Part shown: in pieces, positions 19,017 to 28,045 of the stretch | Position numbering within the stretch: the stretch's first letter is position 1 | Layout: each line of letters opens with the position of its first letter | NCBI RefSeq assembly: GCF_022346995.1 | Contig: NZ_JAKRNM010000004.1 | Coordinates: forward strand, 1 to 64,000 | DNA length: 64,000 nt | From: Paenibacillus sp. ACRRY | GTDB lineage: Bacteria; Bacillota; Bacilli; Paenibacillales; Paenibacillaceae | Direction: 5' to 3' | Program-made: the position numbers and the translations under genes | Notes under the pieces: model-generated | The model's database searches: none | What the model saw: the letters and a program-made list of their open reading frames with translations, nothing else | Told to the model about the DNA's origin: nothing

Positions 19017-19633
19017 TGGCGAACTACCGGATTGCCGTATTTGCCTCTGGTGAAGGGTCGAACTTTCAGGCATTGGTGGATGCAGCGAAAAACGGAGGAT
19101 TGGATGCGTCCGTAGACTTGCTGGTGTGTGACAGACCTGCTGCACGCGTTGTGCAGCGGGCCAAGGATGCGGACATCGATTGCCATTTGTTCACTCCGAA
19201 AAATTACGAATCCCGCGAGGCCTACGAGGCTGAGATCGTGGAAGTGCTTGAATCCAAAAACATTGACTTGATTGTTCTTGCCGGATACATGAGGTTGCTG
19301 ACCTCAGTCGTAGTGGATCGGTATGCAGGACGGCTGATTAACATCCATCCGTCTTTGCTGCCCGCATTTGCAGGTAAGGATGCAATTGGACAGGCATTGG
19401 AGTACGGCGTGAAAATTACCGGGGTAACTGTACACTTCGTGGATGGTGGCATGGATACCGGGCCTATCATTGCCCAGCATCCTGTACCGGTTCTGCCTGG
19501 GGATACGGCAGAGTCGATCAGCCGTTCCATTCACGCGGCGGAACAGCAGCTGTATCCGGAGGTCGTTTCCTGGTTTGCTCAAGGATTGGTTCGGCTGGAA
19601 GGCCGACAGGTTAAGGTACTGAAACCGGATTGA
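19016..19633 (+). CDS. purN: phosphoribosylglycinamide formyltransferase
   Basis: PurN transfers a formyl group from 10-formyl-THF to GAR. The 205-aa protein has the N-terminal IAVFASGEGSNFQALVDA and the active-site region INIHPSLLPAFAGKDAIGQALEYGVKITGVTVHFVDGGMDTGPIIAQ, with the catalytic Asn, His and Asp. Translation is coupled to purM (TAATG). A 199-nt gap with a partial repeat follows. Confidence 0.95.
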   Translation: MANYRIAVFASGEGSNFQALVDAAKNGGLDASVDLLVCDRPAARVVQRAKDADIDCHLFTPKNYESREAYEAEIVEVLESKNIDLIVLAGYMRLLTSVVVDRYAGRLINIHPSLLPAFAGKDAIGQALEYGVKITGVTVHFVDGGMDTGPIIAQHPVPVLPGDTAESISRSIHAAEQQLYPEVVSWFAQGLVRLEGRQVKVLKPD

Positions 19634-19655
19634 TATAAGTTGGCTACGTTTACAC

Positions 19656-19694
19656 ATTAACAGCGATCGGAAGTTTGTTCTGACCTCGTAGTGG
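19656..19694 (+). repeat. structured intergenic repeat, partial copy D
   Basis: Only the 3' half of the family is present (ATTAACAGCGATCGGAAG, then TTTGTTCTGACCTCGTAGTGG), in the purN-purH gap. No left arm is recognisable upstream, so it looks like a decayed copy. Confidence 0.6.
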
Positions 19695-19832
19695 TCCAGT
19701 GTACAATCATTCGTTTAACTTATATGGTAGAGTCGAAAATTGGTACGCATTTTGTGATATTTCTCGGGAAATAAATCGGCAGTGTTTCGTCATGAAACGC
19801 GGGACCATGGGACATTAAAGGAGGAGCATATT

Positions 19833-21380
19833 GTGAGTATCAAAAGGGCTTTGGTCAGTGTGTGGGATAAAACAGGCATCGTGGACTTTTGCCGCGAGCT
19901 GTCGCAAATGGGAGTGGAGATTATTTCGACAGGAGGTACAAGCAGCCTGTTGTCGAAGGAAGGCGTACCTGTAATCGGGATCTCGGATGTGACCGGATTT
20001 CCGGAAATTATGGACGGACGTGTCAAAACGCTGCATCCAGCCGTTCATGGCGGGTTGCTGGCTGTACGTGACAGTGAAGATCATAAACGCCAGATGGAAG
20101 AGAACGGACTGGATTATATCGACCTGGTAGTCGTAAACCTATACCCATTCCAGGACACCATTGCGAAGCCGGATGTAACCTATGAAGATGCGATTGAGAA
20201 CATCGATATCGGTGGTCCTACCATGCTTCGTTCTGCAGCCAAGAACCATGCGTTTGTTAGTGTTGTTGTCGACACGGCAGATTATGGCAAAGTGCTGGAG
20301 GAAGTTCGCAGCAGTGGGGATACCACGCTGGAAACACGCAAACGGCTTGCGGCAAAAGTTTTCCGTCATACGGCGGCTTACGATGCAGTTATCTCTGATT
20401 ATCTCTCCAACCTGAATGGTGATCCACTGCCAGAGCGTTTGACGGTGACTTACGAAAAAATCCAGGATCTGCGCTACGGCGAAAATCCGCATCAACAAGC
20501 GGCATTCTATCGTAAACCGCTTGCTGCTCAAGATACGTTGACAACAGCCGAGCAACTGCACGGCAAAGAGCTGTCTTACAATAACATCAACGATGCAAAC
20601 GCAGCGTTGCAGATCGTTAAGGAATTTGTAGAGCCTGCTGTTGTGGCGGTTAAGCACATGAACCCTTGCGGCGTGGGCATCGGTGAAAGCATCTATGAAG
20701 CCTACAGCAAAGCATATGCTGCGGATCCAACATCCATCTTCGGTGGCATTGTGGCAGCTAACCGCATAATCGACAGCGACACAGCTGGAAAACTGAGTGA
20801 GATTTTCCTGGAAATCGTGCTGGCTCCTGATTTTACGCAAGAGGCACTGGATATCCTGACCAAGAAGAAAAACATTCGTTTGCTCAAAACGGGTGAGCTG
20901 AACGCAGCTCGTGACCGGGCGAGTCAATTCGCGGTGACTTCCATTGACGGCGGCATGATCGTACAACAGAGCGATGTGCATTCCATTGAAGCGAGTGAAC
21001 TGAAAGTCGTTACAGATCGTGCACCTTCCGAAGAAGAATTGAAACAGCTCCTCTTTGGCTGGAAAGTCGTTAAGCACGTGAAATCCAATGCGATCGTGCT
21101 TGCGGCGAATGACATGACCGTGGGTGTGGGCGCTGGACAAATGAACCGCGTTGGTGCAGCCAAAATTGCCATTGAACAAGCTGGCGAGCAAGCAAAGGGT
21201 GCTATCCTTGCATCGGATGCATTTTTCCCGATGGGCGATACGCTGGAGCTGGCAGCTAAGGCAGGAATTACAGCTGTTATCCAACCAGGCGGTTCCATTA
21301 AGGATGAAGAGTCTATCAAAGTAGCGAATGAGTATGGTATTGCCATGGTCTTCACAGGCGTTCGTCATTTCAAACACTAA
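19833..21380 (+). CDS. purH: bifunctional AICAR transformylase / IMP cyclohydrolase
   Basis: PurH makes the last two steps to IMP. It is 515 aa long. The N-terminal MGS-like cyclohydrolase domain begins [19 protein letters not shown] with STGGT and HGGLLA. The C-terminal transformylase domain has [25 protein letters not shown] and [20 protein letters not shown] chose GTG 19833 with its AAAGGAGGAG SD; the frame open from 19782 adds residues foreign to the family. Confidence 0.96.
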   Translation: MSIKRALVSVWDKTGIVDFCRELSQMGVEIISTGGTSSLLSKEGVPVIGISDVTGFPEIMDGRVKTLHPAVHGGLLAVRDSEDHKRQMEENGLDYIDLVVVNLYPFQDTIAKPDVTYEDAIENIDIGGPTMLRSAAKNHAFVSVVVDTADYGKVLEEVRSSGDTTLETRKRLAAKVFRHTAAYDAVISDYLSNLNGDPLPERLTVTYEKIQDLRYGENPHQQAAFYRKPLAAQDTLTTAEQLHGKELSYNNINDANAALQIVKEFVEPAVVAVKHMNPCGVGIGESIYEAYSKAYAADPTSIFGGIVAANRIIDSDTAGKLSEIFLEIVLAPDFTQEALDILTKKKNIRLLKTGELNAARDRASQFAVTSIDGGMIVQQSDVHSIEASELKVVTDRAPSEEELKQLLFGWKVVKHVKSNAIVLAANDMTVGVGAGQMNRVGAAKIAIEQAGEQAKGAILASDAFFPMGDTLELAAKAGITAVIQPGGSIKDEESIKVANEYGIAMVFTGVRHFKH

Positions 21381-21406
21381 GATTCAAAACCAAAGCTTCA
21401 CACGTC

Positions 21407-21434
21407 GATGAACAAGCGAATAGGCTTGTTCATC
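21407..21434 (+). other. intra-operon hairpin between purH and purD
   Basis: GATGAACAAGC GAATAG GCTTGTTCATC is a perfect 11-bp stem with a 6-nt loop, 27 nt after the purH stop. The following bases are CTCATTTTC, so it would be at most a weak terminator. It could lower purD expression or protect the upstream message. Confidence 0.55.
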
Positions 21435-21501
21435 CTCATTTTCAGCGCATTAGCAATTAATAATGAGCGAAATCTGGAATTCATGAGGGGGAACGGAACG
21501 A

Positions 21502-22770
21502 ATGGATATTCTGGTAGTGGGCGGCGGCGGCCGGGAGCATGCGATTATCTGGGCACTAGCAAAAAGTCCGAAGGCGGGCAAGATTCACTGTGCGCCAGGA
21601 AATGCAGGCATTGCACAGCTTGCCGAATGTCACCCGGTGGCAGTGAATGAATTCGATAAATTAAAGGCTCTTGCCGTGGAACTGAAAGTGGATCTGGTGG
21701 TCATTGGCCCAGACGATCCGCTGGCAGACGGGATTGTAGATGCATTTGATTCCACAGGCATTCCGGTCTTTGGACCACGTCGCAATGCAGCAGAGATCGA
21801 AGGAAGCAAAACATTCATGAAGGATCTGCTGCACAAGTACAACATCCCAACGGCAGCCTATGAGAAATTCGACAATTACGAGCAGGCTCAGGCTTATCTG
21901 AATGCACAGGCTATTCCTGTGGTCATTAAGGCTGATGGTCTGGCAGCCGGTAAAGGCGTAACGGTTGCTTATTCCCGCGAAGAAGCGGATCAGGCACTAC
22001 GCAGTATTATGGTGGAGAAAGTATTCGGGGAAGCAGGAGCCAAAGTCATTATTGAAGAGTTTCTGGCAGGGCAGGAAATGTCCATTCTGGCATTTGTCGA
22101 CGGCGAGACGGTTCGTCCGATGGCCGCTGCACAGGATCACAAGCCTGTCTACGACGATGACAAGGGGCCTAACACGGGTGGTATGGGTACATACTCACCG
22201 CTGCCACATATCCCGAATTCAATTATTGAAGAGGCTGTTGAAACGATTATCAAGCCAACGGCCAAAGCCATGGTATCCGAAGGACGGCCATTCCGCGGCG
22301 TACTTTTTGCCGGACTCATGATCTCACCGGACGGCAAACCCAAAACGATTGAGTTCAACGCTCGTTTTGGTGATCCCGAGACGCAGGTTGTACTTCCGCG
22401 CCTCAAAACGGATCTGCTTGATATTTTCTGGGCCACCGTGCATGGCAAACTGGCAGACCTGGAGATCGAGTGGAGCGAAGAGTCTGCTGTATGCGTGGTC
22501 CTTGCATCGGGAGGATATCCGGGGCCGTATGCAAAAGGCGTAGTCATCGAAGGTCTGGATCAGGTCAGTGATGCTGTCGTCTTCCACGCAGGAACGACAC
22601 GCAGCGAATCCGGAGAATGGGTCACGAATGGTGGACGTATTCTTGGAGTTGTGGGACTTGGAGCCGATATTGCCGAAGCTAGAAACAAGGCTTATGCCGA
22701 GGCGGAACGTATCTGCTTCGAAGGCAAGCATCAGCGATCTGACATTGCTGCCAAAGCTCTAGTGAAATAG
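21502..22770 (+). CDS. purD: phosphoribosylamine-glycine ligase
   Basis: PurD joins phosphoribosylamine and glycine with ATP (second purine step). The 422-aa ATP-grasp enzyme has MDILVVGGGGREHAIIWALA at the N terminus, VVIKADGLAAGKGVTVA, and the GARS signature RFGDPETQVVLPRL. The SD is AGGGGG at good spacing. It is the last gene of the operon and is followed by a strong terminator. Confidence 0.96.
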   Translation: MDILVVGGGGREHAIIWALAKSPKAGKIHCAPGNAGIAQLAECHPVAVNEFDKLKALAVELKVDLVVIGPDDPLADGIVDAFDSTGIPVFGPRRNAAEIEGSKTFMKDLLHKYNIPTAAYEKFDNYEQAQAYLNAQAIPVVIKADGLAAGKGVTVAYSREEADQALRSIMVEKVFGEAGAKVIIEEFLAGQEMSILAFVDGETVRPMAAAQDHKPVYDDDKGPNTGGMGTYSPLPHIPNSIIEEAVETIIKPTAKAMVSEGRPFRGVLFAGLMISPDGKPKTIEFNARFGDPETQVVLPRLKTDLLDIFWATVHGKLADLEIEWSEESAVCVVLASGGYPGPYAKGVVIEGLDQVSDAVVFHAGTTRSESGEWVTNGGRILGVVGLGADIAEARNKAYAEAERICFEGKHQRSDIAAKALVK

Positions 22771-22785
22771 TTAATATGGAATATG

Positions 22786-22844
22786 GGTCCGCCCGACGAA
22801 TGCCTTCAGATTAGAAGCATGGCATTCGTCGGGCGGGCCTTTTT
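22786..22844 (+). terminator. pur operon terminator
   Basis: A 19-bp GC-rich stem with one wobble (22786-22804 with 22821-22839, arms including GCCCGACGAATGCC and GGCATTCGTCGGGC) is followed by TTTTT. Confidence 0.95.
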
Positions 22845-23384
22845 GCGTTGGACCATTCGATTAGAAATATGTTTCAGCTGGATAACTCCAAGGGTAGTAG
22901 TGTTATAAAATCGGTCTATTCTATACATAGCTTTGTTAGGCATATAAGTAACTTATTACATGAATTAAGCCATTTGTGAACAAAATATTCATGAATATAC
23001 GTGCAAGATAACCCAAACCATGACGTACAACTGGATGGTTTGATTCGGAACATGTTATACTTTTCTGAAACAGGAATGAACAAGAGGGGAGGTGGATATC
23101 TATTGGGAAGGCGATATTGTAAACTGTCCAAATGGAGAATTAAGGTGGAGTAAATCGGAGAAACAATCTGACAGCATGAGGGTTAGCCCTATTTATAGTG
23201 AAGTGGTTTCTTAATGTGATTGACTTCATCCTGAATTCCTGTTTTGCAACTTACAAGGTCTGTGTGCAGCATATAGCAATCTGGTCATTATTGAATTTGA
23301 TTTTATATATGCATACGCCCAATTTAACTACAATCAGCTGTGCAGCCGTTAACGGGGTTAACGAGCGCTGCTGTAACTATTTCT
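22845..23384. other. 540-nt intergenic region before the CNNM genes
   Basis: No convincing gene is seen. TGTTATACT at 23053-23061 is an extended -10 element that may start the CNNM transcript, giving a leader of about 350 nt. Soon after it, GGGGAGGTGG precedes a TTG (23103) opening a 16-codon frame (MGRRYCKLSKWRIKVE), which may be a leader peptide or chance. The rest is AT-rich without clear repeats. Confidence 0.4.
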
Positions 23385-23418
23385 GGAGGTGAATCCCTGA
23401 GAATCGGGGAAATCATTG
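23385..23418 (+). promoter_or_regulatory. SD - hairpin - TTG start arrangement, CNNM gene 1
   Basis: The SD GGAGGTGA (23385-23392) is 23 nt from the TTG start, too far for normal initiation. A hairpin sits between them: TCCCT pairs with GGGGA around the 7-nt loop GAGAATC (23394-23410). Folding leaves about 6 unpaired nt between SD and start, close to the optimum. The same arrangement, with a different loop and a compensating closing pair, precedes the paralogue at 25006. Confidence 0.65.
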
Positions 23419-24753
23419 GACATAATTACCATCTTGAATTTAGCATTACTCGTTCTCTTAATTGCTTTGACCGCTTTTTTTGTGGCATCCGAATTTGCGG
23501 TTGTTAAGATTCGTACATCAAGAGTGGATCAACTGGTTGCCGAAGGTAACAAAAAGGCTGTACTCGCCAAGAAGGTCGTTTCCGATCTGGATTACTATCT
23601 ATCTGCCTGTCAGCTTGGTATTACGGTAACGGCTCTAGGACTTGGAGCATTAGGTAAGCCGACCGTCGAAAGGCTGTTATATCCGGTATTTGATTACCTG
23701 AGTATTTCACCGGCCATTTCGTCGGTTGCCTCCTATGCAATTGCCTTTATCCTCGTGACGTTCCTTCACGTGGTTGTCGGTGAGATGGCACCCAAAACCA
23801 TGGCGATTCAATTTTCGGAAAAATTGACGCTGATGCTCTCGCCATCGCTATACTGGTTCGGAAAGATCATGTACCCATTCATCTGGGCGCTCAATGGGGC
23901 ATCCCGCGTCCTTCTGCGGATGTTCGGTGTGAAACCTGCAGGACATGATCAGGCCTATTCCGAGGATGAGATCAAAATCATCATGAACCAGAGTTATGAA
24001 GGCGACGAGACGAATCAAACCAAGCTGTCTTACTTGGAAAATGTGTTTGTGTTTGATGAACGGGTTGCAAAAGATATCATGGTTCCGCGGACGGAACTTG
24101 TCACATTGGACCAGGAGATGACTTACGACGATATCATCCCTGTGCTTGATGAGCATAACTATTCCCGTTATCCCGTCATCGAGGAAGGGGATAAGGACCG
24201 CATTGTCGGCATGGTCAATGTCAAAAAGATCCTGCCGGATATGGTTGCCCAGAAGCAATACCAACTTGCCGACTTTGTCCGTGAGATTCCATTTGTATCC
24301 GAGATTACACGAATCCAGGATGCCATGATTAAAATGCAACAGGAACGCGTGCATATGGCCGTGGTAGTGGATGAATACGGCGGCACCTCGGGTATTCTTA
24401 CGATGGAAGATATTCTGGAGGAGCTTGTCGGTGAGATCCGTGACGAATTCGATGCCGATGAAGTAGCTGACATTCAGGAGACCGGGGAGAATCAATATCT
24501 GATCAACGGCCGAGTACTTCTGGACGAAGTGGAGCGGCAGTTCGGATTGATTTTCGAAGGGAATGAAGAGATGGACACCGTCGCCGGCTGGATTCAGTTC
24601 CAAAAGGGCGTGCGTGTGGAAAATGGTGATACGGTTGCCCACGGTGACTATGTCTGGACCGTAGTGGATACCGAAAATTATCAGATCAAGCAGGTCCTGC
24701 TTGAGCGCGTGAACGCAGCCCCGGTGGAGGAAGCCACAAGCGATATGGCCTAA
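23416..24753 (+). CDS. CNNM/DUF21-CBS-CorC family transporter 1
   Basis: This 445-aa membrane protein of the HlyC/CorC (CNNM) family is linked to Mg2+ or other divalent cation export. An N-terminal DUF21 domain has about three or four TM segments (MDIITILNLALLVLLIALTAFFVASEFAVVK..., then SYAIAFILVTFLHVVVGEMAPKTMAIQ). Two CBS motifs follow (KDIMVPRTELV...YSRYPVIEEGD; VVVDEYGGTSGILTMEDILEELVGEIRDEFD), then a CorC_HlyC C-terminal domain to residue ~435. The TTG start is supported by the family N terminus and the conserved leader. The gene at 25006 is a tandem paralogue. Confidence 0.92.
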   Translation: MDIITILNLALLVLLIALTAFFVASEFAVVKIRTSRVDQLVAEGNKKAVLAKKVVSDLDYYLSACQLGITVTALGLGALGKPTVERLLYPVFDYLSISPAISSVASYAIAFILVTFLHVVVGEMAPKTMAIQFSEKLTLMLSPSLYWFGKIMYPFIWALNGASRVLLRMFGVKPAGHDQAYSEDEIKIIMNQSYEGDETNQTKLSYLENVFVFDERVAKDIMVPRTELVTLDQEMTYDDIIPVLDEHNYSRYPVIEEGDKDRIVGMVNVKKILPDMVAQKQYQLADFVREIPFVSEITRIQDAMIKMQQERVHMAVVVDEYGGTSGILTMEDILEELVGEIRDEFDADEVADIQETGENQYLINGRVLLDEVERQFGLIFEGNEEMDTVAGWIQFQKGVRVENGDTVAHGDYVWTVVDTENYQIKQVLLERVNAAPVEEATSDMA

Positions 24754-24800
24754 CTAGAATTGAATTTCTGAATTTTCGATAGTTTGGTTGATAGTAGTGT

Positions 24801-24925
24801 AGGGGACGGAATCGATTCTGGAGAAGCGGAGCGTTCGCCTTTATCACCGGATTTCCCCTTATAAACAGGGAATTAAAAAAATCTGGGGATAACAGCGATC
24901 GGAAGGTTGTTCTGGCATCGGAGTG
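24801..24925 (+). repeat. structured intergenic repeat, copy C
   Basis: This copy lies between the two CNNM genes, same orientation as copies A and B. It shares GGAGAAGCGGAGCGTTCGCC and GATAACAGCGATCGGAAGG with copy A. TTATCACCGGAT pairs with ATCTGGGGATAA (10 Watson-Crick pairs, one wobble, one mismatch), and an apical TTTCCC/GGGAA hairpin closes it. The outer arms pair less well than in A and B. Confidence 0.75.
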
Positions 24926-24975
24926 TACCAACGTAAGATTCATCAGAAATTTATAACCATTAAAATGTTCAACTT

Positions 24976-25008
24976 GGAGGTGAATCCCTCACTCGAGGGA
25001 AATCATTG
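24976..25008 (+). promoter_or_regulatory. SD - hairpin - TTG start arrangement, CNNM gene 2
   Basis: GGAGGTGA (24976-24983) is 22 nt from the TTG. Between them TCCCT (24985-24989) and AGGGA (24996-25000) form a 5-bp stem with loop CACTCG. In gene 1 the closing pair is U-G; here it is U-A. The loop differs, while the SD, spacer AATCA and start codon are the same. This is what selection for the fold would leave. Confidence 0.65.
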
Positions 25009-26088
25009 GACGGAATAATAGCATTGAATTTATTTTTGGTAGCCGTATTTATAGGGCTCACTGCCTTCTTCGTCGGCGCTGAATTCGCCATTCTGAAAGT
25101 GCGGATGTCACGAATTGATCAGCTGATCTCGGAAGGCAACAAAAAAGCGGTCATGGCCAAGAAAGTCGCACACAATCTGGACTATTACCTGTCGGCTTGT
25201 CAACTGGGGATCACAATTACGGCTCTCGTCTTGGGGGCTTTGGGTGAACCGACCGTTGAAAAAATGCTTCATCCGCTGTTCGAGCGACTTGAAGTGCCGG
25301 CAGCCGTGTCGACGGTATTATCCTACGGGATTGCCTTGGCGATCATTACGTTTCTGCATGTAGTAATTGGTGAGCTTGCACCCAAAACGCTGGCGATTCA
25401 ATTTGCAGAGAGAATGACGCTTTTACTTGCACCACCGCTGTACTGGTTTGGTAAGATCATGAATCCGTTCATCTATGCGCTTAATGGTGCTGCACGGGTG
25501 CTGCTCGGGATCTTTGGCGTCAAGCCTGCCGGACACGATACCGTCCACTCCGAAGAGGAGCTGAAGCTGATTGTAGCCCAGAGTTACGAGAGCGGGGAGA
25601 TCAATCAGACCGAGCTGGACTATCTGAAAAACATTTTTGCGTTTGATGAGCGTCTGCTGCAGGAGATTATGATTCGCAAAGAAAAAATCGTTACGCTGAA
25701 TAAGGAAATGCCACTGGATCAGGTTATTGAAGTGCTGAATCGGCACGAGTATACGAGATACCCGGTCATTGCGAACGGGGATGCGGCTCGCTTTATCGGC
25801 TTCATTAATACAAAAGAAATGTTGACCAGTGTGGCTGCAGGAAGATCGTTCAGCATGGATGCCTACATTCATGATATGCCTGGATTCTCGGAGAAGTCCC
25901 CGATTAAGGACGTTCTGATCCAAATGCAGCAGAGTCGTGTGCATATGGCCATTGTAAATAATGAAGAAGGTGCTACCATTGGTTTGGTTACGATGGAGGA
26001 CATTCTGGAGGAAATCGTAGGGGATATCAAGGACGAATACGAGCATAAGGATCTGGTGAATCCGCCCAAACGATTGAAATTGACTTAA
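25006..26088 (+). CDS. CNNM/DUF21-CBS family transporter 2, lacking the CorC domain
   Basis: This 360-aa paralogue of the preceding gene has the same DUF21 membrane domain (MDGIIALNLFLVAVFIGLTAFFVGAEFAILKVRMSRIDQL) and CBS pair (LQEIMIRKEKIV...YTRYPVIANGD; VNNEEGATIGLVTMEDILEEIVGDIKDEYE). It ends soon after the CBS pair (NPPKRLKLT), so the C-terminal CorC_HlyC domain of its neighbour is absent. The two may act together or as a regulated pair. A terminator follows directly. Confidence 0.9.
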   Translation: MDGIIALNLFLVAVFIGLTAFFVGAEFAILKVRMSRIDQLISEGNKKAVMAKKVAHNLDYYLSACQLGITITALVLGALGEPTVEKMLHPLFERLEVPAAVSTVLSYGIALAIITFLHVVIGELAPKTLAIQFAERMTLLLAPPLYWFGKIMNPFIYALNGAARVLLGIFGVKPAGHDTVHSEEELKLIVAQSYESGEINQTELDYLKNIFAFDERLLQEIMIRKEKIVTLNKEMPLDQVIEVLNRHEYTRYPVIANGDAARFIGFINTKEMLTSVAAGRSFSMDAYIHDMPGFSEKSPIKDVLIQMQQSRVHMAIVNNEEGATIGLVTMEDILEEIVGDIKDEYEHKDLVNPPKRLKLT

Positions 26089-26104
26089 AACAGACGTAAT
26101 CAAG

Positions 26105-26138
26105 ACAGGTTTCCGATTCATTCGGAGACCTGTTTTTG
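26105..26138 (+). terminator. terminator of the CNNM pair
   Basis: The stem ACAGGTTTCCGA / TTCGGAGACCTGT, with one mismatch, is followed by TTTTTG, 16 nt after the stop. Confidence 0.9.
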
Positions 26139-26210
26139 TATTGCTCTTTTCTGCTAATCAGGAGTTAACAACATCAACGAGGAAACAATCTTAATTTTAA
26201 AACAAAAAGC

Positions 26211-26239
26211 TTGCAATTCGACCAACAATGGATTAATAT
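26211..26239 (+). promoter_or_regulatory. mhqOD promoter
   Basis: TTGCAA (26211-26216) and TAATAT (26234-26239) are 17 bp apart, about 110 nt upstream of the mhqO start. Confidence 0.6.
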
Positions 26240-26250
26240 GAATTTAAAGA

Positions 26251-26266
26251 ATCTTAAATTAAAGAT
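26251..26266 (+). promoter_or_regulatory. MhqR-like operator
   Basis: ATCTTAAATTAAAGAT is an imperfect palindrome (ATCT..AATT..AGAT). It agrees with 12 of 16 positions of the B. subtilis MhqR operator core as I recall it (ATCTCGAATTCGAGAT). It starts about 12 nt after the -10 box, so a bound MarR-type repressor would block initiation or clearance. Confidence 0.55.
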
Positions 26267-26351
26267 AAATAAACAAACAACAAGCAGCAACAATGAATAA
26301 CAAACCGCTAAATTCAACCATGATAAAATTAAAACCAAGGGAGTGGAGATT

Positions 26352-27302
26352 ATGTTTAAAACTTCAGGAATCCATCACGTAACGGCTTTTGTAGATGACG
26401 CACAGAAAAATGTAGATTTTTACGCAGGGGTATTGGCCCTGAGACTGGTGAAAAAAACAATTAACTTCGATGCACCGGATGTGTACCATCTGTATTACGG
26501 AAATGAGGACGGAGCGCCAGGTACAATCATCACCTTCTTCCCGCACCAAAATGCCATGAGAGGTGTCATTGGTTCCGGACAGACCGGGGTAACCGTATAT
26601 GCGATTCCGGTAGGAAGTCTGCCATTCTGGAAAGAACGTCTTGCTTCCTTCGATATTCCGTTTGAAAATAAAACAAGATTCGGTGAGCAATATATTCGCT
26701 TCTTCGACAAAGGCGGCCTGCTGCTTGAATTGGTGGAACGCGAAGAAGGCCAGCCAAGTAAATGGACATTCAACGGGGTAACACCTGAACATGCCATCAA
26801 AGGTTTTGGCGGCGCAGTCCTGTTCAGCCAAGTTCCTGAGAAAACTACCGACGTGCTGGTATCCATGCTCGGCCTGGAACAGGTAGGGGAAGAAAATGGA
26901 TTGATTCGTCTTCGTGCGACCGGTGACATCGGGCAAATCATCGATGTTCAGTCTTCCGGATTCCAGCGGGGCATTGGCGGAGCAGGTACGGTTCACCACA
27001 TTGCATGGCGTGCAAAAGACTATACCGAGCATGAGCAAATGCAGCGGGATCTGGAGAAAGCAGGCTACCATCCAACCCCTGTAATCGACCGTCAGTACTT
27101 CAATGCCGTGTATTTCCGGGAACCGGGAGGCATATTGTTCGAACTGGCTACCGATCCTCCGGGATTTGCACGCGATGAACCTCAGGAGAGCATGGGCGAG
27201 AAACTGATGCTGCCTGAATGGTATGAACCACAACGTGAACAAATTGAAAAATTGCTGCCACCCATCGAAGTACGTGAATGGAAAGGAGAGTCCAAATCAT
27301 GA
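26352..27302 (+). CDS. mhqO: ring-cleaving dioxygenase, MhqO/VOC family
   Basis: This 316-aa protein has two vicinal-oxygen-chelate halves, similar to MhqO/MhqA of Bacillus, which take part in defence against catechols and quinones. Motifs: GIHHVTAFVDDAQKNVDFYAGVLALRLVKKT at the N terminus, GTIITFFPHQNA, GTVHHIAWRAKD at the start of the second half, and FREPGGILFELATDPPGF near the C terminus; the His and Glu residues form the metal site. ATG 26352 lies 8 nt after AAGGGAG. The GTG at 26343 is too close to the SD. It overlaps the esterase gene by 4 nt. Confidence 0.88.
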   Translation: MFKTSGIHHVTAFVDDAQKNVDFYAGVLALRLVKKTINFDAPDVYHLYYGNEDGAPGTIITFFPHQNAMRGVIGSGQTGVTVYAIPVGSLPFWKERLASFDIPFENKTRFGEQYIRFFDKGGLLLELVEREEGQPSKWTFNGVTPEHAIKGFGGAVLFSQVPEKTTDVLVSMLGLEQVGEENGLIRLRATGDIGQIIDVQSSGFQRGIGGAGTVHHIAWRAKDYTEHEQMQRDLEKAGYHPTPVIDRQYFNAVYFREPGGILFELATDPPGFARDEPQESMGEKLMLPEWYEPQREQIEKLLPPIEVREWKGESKS

Positions 27303-27922
27303 CCACAACCAATACGATGAAACATATTTATAAAGCAGGTGCACAGCCGGATTCCCCAACACTGCTGCTGCTTCACGGGACAGGTGGAACCGAGAATGAT
27401 CTGGTAGGTCTTGGCGAATTGATTGCGCCAGGAGCAGGTATGCTTGGTGTACGCGGCAACGTGTCGGAGAACGGGATGCCCCGTTTCTTCCGCCGCTTGG
27501 CCGAAGGCGTGTTTGACGAAGAGGATCTGATTGCACGGACAGCGGAGCTGGGTGCGTTTGTGGATGCAGCGGCTGCGGAGTACGGATTCGATCGTAACAA
27601 TGTTTACGCACTTGGTTACTCCAATGGTGCCAATATTGCGGCTAGTCTGATGTTCCACCAGGCTAATGTATTCAAAGGCGCGATTTTGCATCATCCTATG
27701 GTACCTCTGCGCGGACTCGAACTACCGAATCTGAACGGATTGCCTGTCTTCATCGGTGCAGGAGAGAACGATCCGATTGTCCCGAAACGGGAAACGGAAG
27801 AGCTGGCTTCACTTCTTAGCGGTGCAGGCGCAGACGTGAAAACCCACTGGGAGCGTCAGGGACATCAGTTGACCCGTACCGAGGCATTGGCTGCAGCAGC
27901 ATGGTTTAAAGCCCAGGCATAA
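27299..27922 (+). CDS. mhqD: carboxylesterase/phospholipase, MhqD family
   Basis: This 207-aa alpha/beta hydrolase has an oxyanion region LLLLHGTGGTEND, the nucleophile Ser in LGYSNGANIAASL, the acid in GENDPIVP, and a His near WERQGHQLT. It matches MhqD, partner of MhqO in the quinone/diamide response. ATG 27299 with SD AAAGGAGAG overlaps the mhqO stop (ATGA), so the two are translationally coupled. The longer frame from 27278 lacks an SD. Confidence 0.87.
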   Translation: MTTTNTMKHIYKAGAQPDSPTLLLLHGTGGTENDLVGLGELIAPGAGMLGVRGNVSENGMPRFFRRLAEGVFDEEDLIARTAELGAFVDAAAAEYGFDRNNVYALGYSNGANIAASLMFHQANVFKGAILHHPMVPLRGLELPNLNGLPVFIGAGENDPIVPKRETEELASLLSGAGADVKTHWERQGHQLTRTEALAAAAWFKAQA

Positions 27923-27977
27923 AACTAATTATTGGATCTGGGTAATGAGTACGGAGCCAGACTATATCGGCAAGACA

Positions 27978-28020
27978 AGAGACAGCTTGATCTGAAAGGA
28001 TCGAGCTGTCTCTATTTATT
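27978..28020 (+). terminator. terminator of mhqOD
   Basis: AGAGACAGCTTGATC pairs with GATCGAGCTGTCTCT around a 6-nt loop and is followed by ATTTATT. Confidence 0.85.
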
Positions 28021-28045
28021 GATCACCCGAATGAATTACGGGTGT

